A DNA stretch of 64,000 bases. Source: Thiobacillus sp. UBA3361 (GTDB taxonomy: Bacteria > Pseudomonadota > Gammaproteobacteria > Burkholderiales > Thiobacillaceae). Positions 25,301 to 35,000 of this stretch are shown here, one piece after another. The notes under the pieces were generated by a model that saw only the letters and a program-made list of their open reading frames with translations, was not told the origin of the DNA and searched no databases. The translations under genes were made by a program, and so were the position numbers. The stretch lies in the NCBI GenBank assembly GCA_002360535.1, contig DEQR01000062.1, positions 33,488 to 97,487 on the forward strand, in the 5' to 3' direction. Position 1 is the first letter of the stretch. The number at the start of each line of letters is the position of its first letter.

Positions 25301-27783
25301 CTTCGGGATGGGCCTATGTGAATGCGGTCGCCTCGGTCGCACGACAGCTTGATGCCCCCCCCAACTCGCAAATCCTCCCGGCCCGACGGATATCTCTGCA
25401 AAGCGAAAACCTGAAGGAGATCCTCGACGATGCTCACTCCCTGGCGGAGTGGGTGGCGACTTATGACGAGCTGCTCGACAAACGCCAGCTTCAAGCCAAC
25501 GGGATCACGGTAGTCCGGTATCGCAGGGCCACGACAAACGGGCGGAACATGATTGTGAGTTCCACCTCGGAGCTGCGCTTGCTTGGGGTCCTGGTTCGTC
25601 GACGGCTTGAGGAGCTCGTTTCGTTGAGCCCGGAACAGCTGGGAGCGGTGGCAGAGAAGACGAAAAAGGATGCCCTATCCATTTCGGGGGACATCGTCTT
25701 GCGCGCGGCGAAGCGTGGCGTATCGGCCGGAGAGATGATCGGCCTGGTGATGAGTCGATATCTGCTCGACAAGGAGCTCAAAGCCCTGTCTGAGGGTAGG
25801 CAGGCGTTCACGGCCTATTTCCTGCTCGACGACTATGCCGATTGGCTGGCTCAGCGCGAAAGCCGCATCGCGGACATTCTGGGACTCTGCGTAGAGGAAT
25901 CCGACGAGGGACCGCTGCTCCATGTGGCGGTCGTCGAATCCAAATATGTTTCCTCGATCACTGCCGCAGAGGCCCGCCGATCCTCCAAAGCCCAGCTATT
26001 GGCGACGCTCTCCACTTTCAGGGAAGCGCTCTTCGGAGACCCCGGCCGCTTGGATAGGGATCTTTGGCTTTCGAGGCTTGCTGATCTGCTCATCGATGCG
26101 GACATTCCCCCAGGGTGCGCGGGTCTGCTGGAACGGCTGCGAGCCAAGCTTCGCGACGGGGAAGCGAAGATTTCCTTGCGCGGCTATTCACATGTCTTCG
26201 TCCACTCTGCCGACCCAGCCTCCCCCTCATCCGAATCCGAGCGTGTTTTGTTGGATAGCTCAGATGGAATAGAGGCTTGGCAAGAAGTGTTCGAAAGACC
26301 GGCTTTGCGTCAGCTCGTGGAGGCCTATTCGCGCGACGAGGACCCAACGCCGATAAGGGCTTCTTTCGGCGCTCAATCTCCATGGACAGCTTGCGATCCA
26401 AGGTTCCCTGCCGCGAGGGTCGCATGGTCGGCTTTGGCTGAGCGGATTGAGCCAACCTCCGAGATTCCGTCTGTTGAGGTCGAGGCGGCGCCTTCTTCCG
26501 CTCCAGTCCAAGCCCCGTCTGAAACCGTCCAACCCCAGCCGTCCACCGAGGCAGTTGCAGCCCCGGAAACACAAACCGCTCCAATGCATGCTGAGGAGGG
26601 CAGGACGGCGTTCGCCAGATTGGTTTCGCAGAAAACGGCTGGGCAAGCGGCAGTCTCTGACGAGAGGGAAACATGGGCCGATGAGACTTCCAAGAAACTC
26701 AAGGCGGCGCTGAATGGCTACGGCTTGCAGGCTTCCGTTCTAGGCACTCGGCTAACTCCAAACGGTTGCCTTGTGCGTCTGGCTGGCTCCGACCGGCTTC
26801 GGGTCGAGGATATCGAAGCGAAGAGGACTCAGCTGCTGACCACGCATGCCCTGCGCTTGGTTACGGTTCAACCTAAGCCAGGTGAAATTGTCGTCACCTT
26901 GGCCGGAGAGAAGAGGCAATCAGTATCCCTTTGGGATGTTTGGGCTCGACGGAGCCTTAATAGGAATGCGGCGGGGATCAACACCTCCTTCGTTCTGGGC
27001 GTTCAGGAGATCAACGGGGCGATCCTCTATCTCAACTTGGGCGGAGAGTTCGGAGGGCTGTCGGCCCATGAGCCCCATTCCCTGGTCGCTGGCGCGACGG
27101 GAAGCGGCAAGTCCGTTCTGATCCAAGCCATCTTGCTGGATATCGCTGCGACCAACCCTAGGGAGCTCGCCCAGATTGTTCTGGTGGACCCGAAGATGGG
27201 TGTCGACTATGCGGCTCTGGAGGCTCTGCCTCACATGCGAGAGCCCATCATCACCACTCGCGAAAGGGCTGCCGAGGTGTTGGCCAGCCTTGTTGAGGAG
27301 ATGGAGTCCAGATACCGGACATTCGCGGCCGCCAGAGCTCGCGATCTCGCCATCTACAACGCGAAATCTCCGCCAGAATGCAGGATGCCCATGATTTTCT
27401 TGGTGCATGACGAATTCGCGGACTGGATGCTTGAGGACGACTACAAGGCGGCCGTCGGCGCCGCCGTGCAGCGACTCGGCGTGAAGGCACGAGCGGCGGG
27501 TATCCACTTGATCTTCGCGGCTCAACGCCCGGATAAGGATGTGATGCCCATGCAGCTGCGCGAGAACCTCGGCAATCGGCTGATCTTGAAGGTGGCCAGC
27601 GAGGCGACTTCGAAGATCGCACTTGATCGCCCAGGAGCAGAGATGTTGTTAGGGAAAGGGCATTTGGCAGCAAAGCTCAATGGGGAGCAAGGTCTTATAT
27701 TCGCGCAGGCCCCGTTCCTAACCGATCAAGACATCGAGACCGCAGTGGCTGCTATAGGGACTGACAATGGCGCTCGGATTTGA
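22381..27783 (+). CDS. sspH: SspH-like giant FtsK/HerA-type ATPase of the defence system
   Basis: 1800-residue protein. The first 1350 residues show no family I know. A proline-rich linker near 1360-1400 (APVQAPSETVQPQPS) leads to a C-terminal FtsK-like motor: Walker A GATGSGKSV near 1570, VLVDPKMGVDYAAL, Walker B MIFLVHDEF near 1670 and the sensor FAAQRPDKDVMPMQLRENLG. Similar layout occurs in DptH, the DNA-pumping ATPase of phosphorothioate-dependent restriction. It may translocate along DNA and couple recognition of unmodified DNA to damage (inference). The motor motifs are intact. The next gene follows 40 bases downstream on the same strand. Confidence 0.72.
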   Translation: MLTDRIVGRVGADILRQRLDNSRLNDGTGSDSAALFRLDKLSSAQIAAVVREIISSPDLAPRIDLRIPETLVEGEGLPPETLTTLNAGAVRNAGTTKEALLTANGNEHNLADTLGHVSALGAKELRANDMAWVEAACHVAGMSPTPEDRNVFRAAIKGLIAATELSLNELGEYCARISEATTSHGHPIRHALGWAMPWIGLPRDTLLFSSDKTFGTASTPWRKAFEKVFANRAPLLKRLRPNGQPLDVDEMRERFEQNIDAIKEHAHDPIKAFIAATPGDGQTAEEIASLEWELDGVHHIFEKPRAKQLGLAEETLHFFDHDCDETGLIDGRWRTYLEELKARERRSEGSGEDDETFFDLHRRYMEQSPKLHSRWEKFIFGKPIECHDFLDGFATAAQRLAARSGASASGKERFLRLTVNKGRKEWRERFNHDVGSFFSLMYRGLRDMMGDKADWRVERMGTGNLPDPLFDFPAFASKEKEIRGTKFKSVSSLARQAVQIKFEVALVEGRGDNESLLEKTQLLWSFQPDAIGLSLLDDLRRLQEKGSVACTEVPRRMVSKKGGIQSVSLLNTATLEATFSRDAGSLVPAPAKLRSLRSAIKIAIHELAKEGRLTSEQREEIKAAWNTFEQDYNQAVKDFSDTGLHGEAVMRQADSFAAFLRALLTHARGDVCRARLVSEALSIGTVRVSGEQPCVIIPPWHPERMKALAVKTRRVAGLVSHMLSGTNISFGDRNIFFREFSEELAHPFYPEIAIASRAGVPFLVSETSTVNGYSLLERPVRGEDSALSDVDPSLAAKQAKELMERYVGLQPHEAAHLSVMLYNSDAAELPLSVVRELAGMQTNGNGGFQCNVAVRHRDPEKLRRIYAELVAKAGDDPDLPVVSETSENFMSKLRMSALPASAIPPSSSAGFRPFDIAFLHDVVSRTAAEEWIAVDWSNDRPNLEHAPSRWSYRSVSGENELKSTTFLTCPRQTASGWAYVNAVASVARQLDAPPNSQILPARRISLQSENLKEILDDAHSLAEWVATYDELLDKRQLQANGITVVRYRRATTNGRNMIVSSTSELRLLGVLVRRRLEELVSLSPEQLGAVAEKTKKDALSISGDIVLRAAKRGVSAGEMIGLVMSRYLLDKELKALSEGRQAFTAYFLLDDYADWLAQRESRIADILGLCVEESDEGPLLHVAVVESKYVSSITAAEARRSSKAQLLATLSTFREALFGDPGRLDRDLWLSRLADLLIDADIPPGCAGLLERLRAKLRDGEAKISLRGYSHVFVHSADPASPSSESERVLLDSSDGIEAWQEVFERPALRQLVEAYSRDEDPTPIRASFGAQSPWTACDPRFPAARVAWSALAERIEPTSEIPSVEVEAAPSSAPVQAPSETVQPQPSTEAVAAPETQTAPMHAEEGRTAFARLVSQKTAGQAAVSDERETWADETSKKLKAALNGYGLQASVLGTRLTPNGCLVRLAGSDRLRVEDIEAKRTQLLTTHALRLVTVQPKPGEIVVTLAGEKRQSVSLWDVWARRSLNRNAAGINTSFVLGVQEINGAILYLNLGGEFGGLSAHEPHSLVAGATGSGKSVLIQAILLDIAATNPRELAQIVLVDPKMGVDYAALEALPHMREPIITTRERAAEVLASLVEEMESRYRTFAAARARDLAIYNAKSPPECRMPMIFLVHDEFADWMLEDDYKAAVGAAVQRLGVKARAAGIHLIFAAQRPDKDVMPMQLRENLGNRLILKVASEATSKIALDRPGAEMLLGKGHLAAKLNGEQGLIFAQAPFLTDQDIETAVAAIGTDNGARI

Positions 27784-27823
27784 GCTTTCTATGCATGCTA
27801 TGCGGAATGGATAAGGAAGGGAC

Positions 27824-28864
27824 ATGAAAATCAAGCAACACAATTGGCCGATTTCCAAGTTGGTTTCAGACCGCCCAAGCATCAACCTGAATCCGACTTG
27901 GCAGCGAGGCGCTGCGTGGAAAGTTCCAAGGAAGATCCTTCTGATTGACTCCATCCTTCGCGGGATGGATATACCTAAGGTCTACTTGCGCAAACTGCCC
28001 CCCAACGGAGCCCACAAGCACGATGCAGTTGATGGGCAGCAGCGGATTCGTGCTATCTGGGAATTCAGAGCCGGAGACTTTTCCCTCAACCATCCGGATC
28101 CTCTTCCTGCGATTGGCGACCATCAGATTCATGGGCTCAAGTTCTCCCAGCTTCACAAGAGCTTGCGTGATCAGTTCGATGCTTTTCAGGTCAGCGTCGC
28201 TGAAATTACGTCCGCCAATAACGACGAGATAACGAATCTCTTCGCTCGATTGCAGCTTGGTGTCGCATTGAACCCTGCGGAACTTCGTAATGCTATGTTG
28301 GCTCCGGCTCGCCACATCATTGACTCGATAGCGACAGGTCATGATTTCTTTGTGTCGACCAAGATTCCAGACACGCGATATAAGCGCCAGGACTACGTCG
28401 CTCATGTCTTCGCAATAGCAGTGTACAAAGGCCAGAAAAACATCAAGGCGCCCGACCTCAAAAGGATGATCCTCGAGTTCGGCCCGGATCGGGGGGCGGA
28501 TCTGTTGGCCTTTTCATCGGCGGTGAATGAAGCTTTGACTATCCTTGCTGAGGTGGATGCACAATTGAAGCGTCGCATCACCCAAAAGTGGCTGTTTGTT
28601 GATTTGGCCTGGCTGATAATTCAGCAACAGACCGCAGGGCTTGAAGTCAACGCGGACGACTTAGCCGAAAGCTTTACTGAATTCGATGATTTACGTAGGA
28701 AATACACAAGCAAACCTGAGGACTTGTTGCAGGCGGAAGGAAACACTAGGCAGCTGCGCCTTAACAAGGCCTTGTATGACTACATCATGGCTTTTCGCGC
28801 ACAGGGGGCGACACACGCCAATTTGAAGACTCGGAACACTTCTCTTCGAGCATATTGTCTTTAA
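27824..28864 (+). CDS. DUF262 (ParB/Srx-fold) protein with DGQQR motif
   Basis: 346-residue protein. LNPTWQRGAAWKVPRKILLI and DAVDGQQRIRAIWEF (DGQQR at 70-74) are the hallmarks of DUF262, an NTPase-like domain found in GmrSD and in SspE. In SspE this domain senses phosphorothioated DNA and is fused to a DUF1524 HNH nuclease. Here the DUF1524 part is absent; instead the next two genes encode a SIR2 and a nuclease domain. It lies between sspH and the SIR2 gene, with gaps of 40 and 12 bases. GC content is visibly lower than in sspFGH. A sensor role for the downstream effectors is my inference. Confidence 0.78.
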   Translation: MKIKQHNWPISKLVSDRPSINLNPTWQRGAAWKVPRKILLIDSILRGMDIPKVYLRKLPPNGAHKHDAVDGQQRIRAIWEFRAGDFSLNHPDPLPAIGDHQIHGLKFSQLHKSLRDQFDAFQVSVAEITSANNDEITNLFARLQLGVALNPAELRNAMLAPARHIIDSIATGHDFFVSTKIPDTRYKRQDYVAHVFAIAVYKGQKNIKAPDLKRMILEFGPDRGADLLAFSSAVNEALTILAEVDAQLKRRITQKWLFVDLAWLIIQQQTAGLEVNADDLAESFTEFDDLRRKYTSKPEDLLQAEGNTRQLRLNKALYDYIMAFRAQGATHANLKTRNTSLRAYCL

Positions 28865-28876
28865 TGGAGTTTCGAT

Positions 28877-29740
28877 ATGGCTTTTGACCCAACGAAAATC
28901 CCCGAGGCGCTTCGACAAGCTTATGGTTCTGGACGCTGTGCTGTGTTGGTGGGCGCAGGTGCTTCAAAGGGAGCCGGGTTGCCCCTGTGGGGCGAGTTAC
29001 TCACCAAGATGATCGACGCTGCTGTCGCGCATAGGGTGATCACCGCCGAACGAGAGGCTGAATATCGCACTCTGGCCACCCGGACTGATAAGTTTCTGAT
29101 GGTCGCATCGGGTCTCAAAGACGACCTCCGAAGTCATTTCGATCAGTTCATTGAAGAGACGTTTATTGCACCCAAGCCAGCGCCTACGCCCTTGCACGAA
29201 GCCTTAGTTGCGTTAGACAAGCTTCAGTTTGTTCTGACGACGAACTATGACACCTTGCTCGAACGCGCTTTCCGGAAGCGGAATGACGATGTTTCCGTGT
29301 GTTCATTCACCGATGCAGGTGAAGTTCAGCGCAGATTGTCTAGGCGCGAATTTTTCATACTTAAGGCGCATGGGGACGCGACAAAGCTAGGCAATCAGAT
29401 CGTCTTGACGGATGTGGACTATCGAAATCTGTTGTTCGGACAGCGGGCGTATCAAAGTCTGCTGTCCGCCATGTTCACGATGTTCACATTCATCTTTGTC
29501 GGCGCATCAATGACCGATCCAGAAATATCACTTCTTCTGAGCTACATTGCGGACTCTTTTTCGCCAAACGCTGGGCCGACCCACTATGCCTTGATGGCGG
29601 CAGAAGATGTGACCCAGGTTGAGCGTGATCGGTGGTTCAAGGACTTCAAAATTCAATTGATCACCGTCAGTAAACAAGACAACTATGCTGAGCTCACTGA
29701 ATTCCTTCGGGAGCTTGGCACTCCTGCTGTAGCGCACTGA
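28877..29740 (+). CDS. SIR2-like NADase-type protein
   Basis: 287-residue single-domain SIR2-family protein. VGAGASKGAGLP (25-36) forms the NAD-binding loop, TTNYDTLLE (121-129) the second nucleotide motif and KAHGD (163-167) carries the catalytic histidine. This SIR2_2/DSR-like branch occurs in phage defence operons where it depletes NAD upon infection. No zinc-finger cysteines of protein deacylases are seen. It follows the DUF262 gene by 12 bases and precedes the nuclease gene by nine, so the three were probably acquired together. Active-site residues appear complete. Confidence 0.85.
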   Translation: MAFDPTKIPEALRQAYGSGRCAVLVGAGASKGAGLPLWGELLTKMIDAAVAHRVITAEREAEYRTLATRTDKFLMVASGLKDDLRSHFDQFIEETFIAPKPAPTPLHEALVALDKLQFVLTTNYDTLLERAFRKRNDDVSVCSFTDAGEVQRRLSRREFFILKAHGDATKLGNQIVLTDVDYRNLLFGQRAYQSLLSAMFTMFTFIFVGASMTDPEISLLLSYIADSFSPNAGPTHYALMAAEDVTQVERDRWFKDFKIQLITVSKQDNYAELTEFLRELGTPAVAH

Positions 29741-29749
29741 GGTGGCTTT

Positions 29750-31216
29750 GTGACTGCCGCTGGCAGCCTTACAAAAAAGCTCCACGATATCGTAATGAGC
29801 CAGCCATGCGCGCAGGAGCGGCATGATCCTTTCGTAATTGCAGAGGAGAACTCTGAGCGCGGCAGCATGATCTTTGGCTACGTTCGGACAAGTTCATACC
29901 AATTGGATGGCTGTGGGGGACGGACTGATGTCCATGACGTGTTTTCGTTGCTTTGGGCCTGCGTCATGCGCGCTTGTGGCGCTGCATCCCCGACATTGAT
30001 TAACGAAGCTGGCTTTGCAGGGATTGAAGAGGAGATTTATGCCAGATGGTTAGTCTTCGAACAGATTGGCGATTTCAACGACAACAGCACTGCTAAGCAG
30101 CGACTGCTCGCTCATGCATCGCATGCATACCACGCCCTAGATGACGTCCTAGGCTGGGCGGACATTAAATATCCTAACGCCAAGTGGAAAGACCGGGCTG
30201 GTGAGGCTGATGAACTCGTCGAGAGATTGAACGCAGCAGGAGAGTTCAAAGATTTCGGAGATATGGCAGGCAGGAGGGAGTGTCCAGACTGGCTCTATGC
30301 AAAGTCACATCGAGGAAGGATCAGTGTCGCTGTCTTTCCGGTTGAATCCATGTTTGCCTTGCGTCGCGCTCTTCTCGCCTACGAGCCAACTTCAATTGAG
30401 AGCAGGAGTCGGGTATCAATTTTAGCCGGCGGGTTGAAGAACGCGATTCCAAAGAAGATCTTATCAACGGGTCTCAAGTACATCCGGTCGTTGGAAGAGG
30501 GAGATCAAGTACCCTGGCGTGGCGTGAATTCTTCTCCATGCGATATGGCAATCGTCGCAATTCCACTCGAGTCCCATTGCGTTTTCTTGGGTGGGCAAAC
30601 GCTAGTGGCTGTTGAGGGCGATTGTGGCCTTAGGCAGTTCGAGGCTGAGCAAACAAAATTTCTTGAGCGTAGAGCCAAGGAAAACGCTGTCTTCGCCGCT
30701 GACTACACATTTCAGTGGCCACGAAAAATTGACGGTACGAAGTTCGAAGAGCTGATCTACGCGCTTCTGGAAAGAGAATCAGGAGTCATGTGGGTCAGGC
30801 AAGCCAGTCCTACAAATGAGAGGGATGGCGGCAGGGACTTCATGGCGCGCTGGGTTGTTCCTGTTGGCGATGGTCTGCTGAAAGAGGGCTCGTCCACCGT
30901 GGAGGTAGGGGTTCCTACGCCGGCAAGAGCCCTAAATGTCGTTGTTCAGGTGAAAGCCCTGAATCCTTCCGTGGGGAAGTCGAAGGTTCAAGACATCAGA
31001 GATACTGTAGAAAGGCATGAGGCTAACGGCTACTTTCTAATTGCATTTCCGCAGCCGGCAAGCTCGCTTGTCGAGCATCTTTCTGCTTTGGCGAAGCGTG
31101 GAATCTGGACTAATTGGTGGGATCGAGCTCAGATCGAAGCTCGACTAAGGAAGCATATTGATCTAGCCGCCCGGTTTGCGGACCTGGTTAAGATTGAGGC
31201 CAGACAGATCAAGTAG
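29750..31216 (+). CDS. Restriction endonuclease-like protein with C-terminal Mrr-type domain
   Basis: 488 residues. The N-terminal 320 residues match nothing I recognise. The C-terminal domain has the Mrr/PD-(D/E)XK order: KFEELIYALLERE helix (near 331), DGGRD (near 359) and VVVQVKALN (near 397), then helix and strand elements. It is the last gene of the rightward operon and converges on sspD with 34 bases between stops. Together with DUF262 and SIR2 genes it forms a compact module of lower GC than the flanking ssp genes. It could cut DNA or RNA when the DUF262 protein senses a signal (inference). Confidence 0.78.
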   Translation: MTAAGSLTKKLHDIVMSQPCAQERHDPFVIAEENSERGSMIFGYVRTSSYQLDGCGGRTDVHDVFSLLWACVMRACGAASPTLINEAGFAGIEEEIYARWLVFEQIGDFNDNSTAKQRLLAHASHAYHALDDVLGWADIKYPNAKWKDRAGEADELVERLNAAGEFKDFGDMAGRRECPDWLYAKSHRGRISVAVFPVESMFALRRALLAYEPTSIESRSRVSILAGGLKNAIPKKILSTGLKYIRSLEEGDQVPWRGVNSSPCDMAIVAIPLESHCVFLGGQTLVAVEGDCGLRQFEAEQTKFLERRAKENAVFAADYTFQWPRKIDGTKFEELIYALLERESGVMWVRQASPTNERDGGRDFMARWVVPVGDGLLKEGSSTVEVGVPTPARALNVVVQVKALNPSVGKSKVQDIRDTVERHEANGYFLIAFPQPASSLVEHLSALAKRGIWTNWWDRAQIEARLRKHIDLAARFADLVKIEARQIK

Positions 31217-31250
31217 ACCACCTTTGGCCAAGAGCCAAGATTTGACGCAG

Positions 31251-32090
31251 CTATTTGTGGCAAATGGCGCAAGCACCTCCACCCTCGTCCTCACCGTAGA
31301 CCTCGTCAATGTCGACTATGCTCTCGGCTGGCCGAAGCGGATTCACGGGTCGACGGCTTTGCTCCCTCTTGCGCCGTGCTTCGTAGTCCTCGATGATTTG
31401 CTGGATTCGCTCAGGCTTCTCAAGCGCATTCAACGGCTCGCCTTTGGTCCAAGTGAATGGCGAGCCGTGCTCCAAGGCGTTTTTCTCATAGCGCTTAGCA
31501 TCCTCAAACGCCTCCGGATGCCTCTCCCGCAGTCGAACCCATTCGATCTTCTGTTGGAAAAAACAGAAGGTGCATCCGCTGCGGGATCGCCAATCGTAAT
31601 ACTTGGGCAGGCCAACACCAGCTGCCTCGAGGATATCCAGAACCCCGCGCTTGTCGATTCCATTTTCTCGGAAGGGCAGGCGCACCTTCAGATTCTTGTG
31701 AGTCGAGGCGTAACCTTCCCGGTAATCCTCATCCGCCCGAATCGCGACATAGGTGGTTATATGGTCTCCTGCGGCGAGCATCGGACGAATCCATCGCTCA
31801 AAGGGTGCGAGCTTGAGTTGCCGAGTGCACCACCTGGTTTGAGGGGAGGGAAGATAGTGGTTGTATTCCCTTAGCCAGAAATCGAAATCCCGATTCGGGT
31901 TGAGACGAAGGATGGGCTTTCCCAGGAAGCCCTCAAGGCGACCGAGAAATTCATAAACCTCAGGGAGCTCCTTGCCTGTATCCGTGAAGAAATATTCGAC
32001 ATCGAGCTCAGGGTGATGCTGCCTAACGAAAACAGCCAAGGCGGCGCTGTCCTTGCCGCCGGATATGCCTAGGACATGCCGTTCAGCCAC
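31251..32090 (-). CDS. sspD: SspD: PAPS reductase-like ATP pyrophosphatase for DNA phosphorothioation
   Basis: 279 residues. HVLGISGGKDSAALAVFV is the PP-loop of adenylating ATP pyrophosphatases; conserved cysteines in RWCTRQLKL, RSGCTFCFFQQ and the C-terminal CAICH could hold an Fe-S cluster as in DndC. The protein would activate the DNA backbone oxygen for exchange with sulfur. The GTG at 32090 is chosen as start because it overlaps the sspC stop (GTGGCTGA) and leaves a normal N-terminus; the longer frame only mirrors sspC. No cysteine desulfurase (SspA) is encoded in the island, so a chromosomal IscS must provide sulfur (inference). Confidence 0.85.
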   Translation of the reverse strand: MAERHVLGISGGKDSAALAVFVRQHHPELDVEYFFTDTGKELPEVYEFLGRLEGFLGKPILRLNPNRDFDFWLREYNHYLPSPQTRWCTRQLKLAPFERWIRPMLAAGDHITTYVAIRADEDYREGYASTHKNLKVRLPFRENGIDKRGVLDILEAAGVGLPKYYDWRSRSGCTFCFFQQKIEWVRLRERHPEAFEDAKRYEKNALEHGSPFTWTKGEPLNALEKPERIQQIIEDYEARRKREQSRRPVNPLRPAESIVDIDEVYGEDEGGGACAICHK

Positions 32091-35000
32091 GCTCGATTTC
32101 CTCGTCGGCGAGTCGCAGTCCTGCCTTTGCCAGAGCGGCCAAGAGCACTTCCGTCTTGAGACCCTTGGCTTTGAGATCCGTCGCAAGGCTTTCTGCGAGG
32201 CTCTCAACGGTTTGCCGGTGCCGAGCGGACAAATCAAACTCGCGAGCGAAGGTCTTGGCTTCCCTTCCAGCGCCAATGACAACCGCAAAAGCATCGGAGT
32301 TGGGCTTGCGTCCTCGAACGCCAACCAACGCCTCCGTTTGCCGGAATCGCAAGGCGAATTTGGCTATCTCAAGCAATGCTGCGTCTATATCGCGATCGCT
32401 CCAATCGCGAGGAGGCTTGTTGGCAGCGAGGCTAAGAACGGCTTCGATGTTGGCTTGGCTACCATCATGCCGCGCGAGGTGGGCGGCGAAGGCGTCCTGC
32501 CTAAGGTCTCCCGTCGCTTGGGCAACTGCTTCGGCTCGGGAGCGCAAGCCCGCCAAGTCGCTTTCCGAAGCGTCGAGGGCCTCGACCATGCTCGCCTCGA
32601 TCTGGGAGAGCATGGTCTCATAAGCTGTCGCCAGTTCCGTCAGCGGAGCGCGAAGAGCCTCCACGTAACCATCCCCCGATCCGGTTCCGAGAATCGACGC
32701 CAGATCGACGAAGAGAACCTTATGCGGGTCATTCGCCCTCATGAGGGTATCGCGAACCTCTTTGGCGTCCTTCGAGAGCCGCTGAGTGCGTTGCGCCCAG
32801 GACGGCAGGCCAAACACCATCGAAACCAATGCGCGGGCCGCTTCCAAGGGATCCTCGGCTGAGCCGCCTCGTCCGATATCCCGAAGTATCTGCGAGATGC
32901 CCGATAAGATCTTGGACTTGTCCGCGTCGATCGTGATCCAGCGCAAGGAAAAGCGGGTTTCGTCCTGGAGGAATTCGTCGATATCCGCATCGGACATCGT
33001 GGGCACAAAAACGCCATCCTTATAGACCGCTACATTCCCTTTGTGCGCCAGCAGGAACGCCGTTAGGACGACAGGATGCATGCCTTTGCGAAGCCCAAAG
33101 GGAGGGGCGCTCCAGAGGCCGAAAATGTCTCGAGCTCCAACCCTCGTCTCAGGCCCTGCGAACATCTCGCGAGTCGCCCTCCATAGCGGCTCAAATGTCC
33201 TTCCGTGGTGGTGAAGAGGGTCCGGCGGGTGGAAGCTCCAGGATCCCGTGTGGGCATCCCAGCGGTGTAGGCTGGTTGCGCTCAGAAGCGTTTCATAAAG
33301 CCCGCGCTCAGCTGGGAATCCTTCGATTCCGAGGCCTTCTTCGCCTTCGTGGGAGAGCATCCTATGGAGCAGATCGCGCCTTGCCTTGACGCTGTTGCTC
33401 GAAAGGCTCTCGCGATTGACCAGCTCGCTCCAAACTTCTGGAGCATCGCGGTAGATCTCGTCCGCGAGATCGCTCGCCTGTGGAGAAAGATTTGAGCCAG
33501 AACGAACATCGCCTTCCCCCAAGTGCCACTTGGCCTCCGAAACCGCAGCCCGCAGTTGCTCCTCGAGAGTGGAGCGGGCGGCGGCGATTCTCGCGGCCAC
33601 TTCTCGTCTGGCGACGGAGTCCCCTTCCAGCTCAGGTCTGGCTTGCACAGCTTGAAGAGCGAGCAATTCAAGCCCGTAATCGATGATCCGAGCGTGATTG
33701 GCTGGCGTTCCCACGACTACTGGCCAAGGATCCCTCCGCGCGGCGGCGGAGCATTTCCTTGAAATGCCAAGCGGGCTTTCTTGCCGTTCCGGAAGCGCCA
33801 AAAGAAAAATGCCGAATTCGCCTTTTCTGGGGGCGAACGTGGAAGCTATGCGCTCCGCTTCCTCAAGACGGCACAGGGCCACATCCATCCACCGGAACGA
33901 GCCTTTTTCGTGATAGTGCCGCTTCGCAAGGGCCGGATAGAGGTTTGCCATCCTGGTTAGGGCATCGAAATCAATCCCGGATATCGAAGCGCGTGCATGG
34001 GAGATCGCCGCCTCGATATCGAAGTCGCTACCCTCGAATACTGACCATGCCCCAATGTGCTTCTTGAAGAGAATGACCCGCCATTTCACCAATTGGGTCA
34101 GGGCCGTTCGGACTTCGTTGGCCTGAGCCGGCCCGAACAGCGAAAGCAGAATGCTGTCCTCAGCCGCGAGGCCGGAGCCATTCCTGAACAGATCAATTAC
34201 GGCAATGCTCTTGATGAGGGCGATGTGCATGGCATCCGCGCCCTTGCTTTCCGCGCGCTCCACGGCGTCGGCCGCCTGAGCCCAGCGATGGCCATCCGGA
34301 GAGGAAAGGATGGCAGGCTCCAGATTGGCTCGCAGGTAGTCCCAATAGTTATCGGGGCGATACCAAGATGGGTCGGATTGGGGCTGCGCCTGAAGGAACG
34401 ACCGGAAGCCATGAGGCTCAACGGATGCCAGAAAACCGAAGGCGCTTCGCTCGTTTTGCCCAAACTGCCGTTTGGAGATGGGGCCGATCAATGCGGCCAT
34501 GGTCGGGTGAAGCGGCCAGCAGGCGTCGAGGCTTTGTGCGAAGCGTTCGCCTACCGTAGGACGTCGCTTGCGCATTGAATCCGCCACGGTCTTGGCGGCC
34601 TCAATGGTTCCTTTGGGCCGCGAATCCGCCTCTATCGCTCGGCCGATGAGCTCAACAATCTCGTCGCTTCCAGTGAGCAGCGGAATGTCAGCGAACCTGC
34701 CTTGGACTTTCGCCCAATCATCCTTCGACTCCGTTCCCAGCCTCGCCGCATATTGCCGAAACGATTGGTGAAGGATCCCGATGACAGCAAATCGGCCTTG
34801 GGTTCTCGCGGCCGCTTCCGCAAGCTCTTGGAAGAAGTAGACATCGTCCCCAATGCCCAATGCCGAAGACTCGAGGAACTTCCCCATCTCATCGAGGATG
34901 AGCATGACGCCGTCGAACCGCTTGTCTTCCGCAAGCGCACAAAGATTGGCGATCACCGCTAAGGAGGATGGTTTTCTGCCCCCTTGTTCAATGCCTAATG

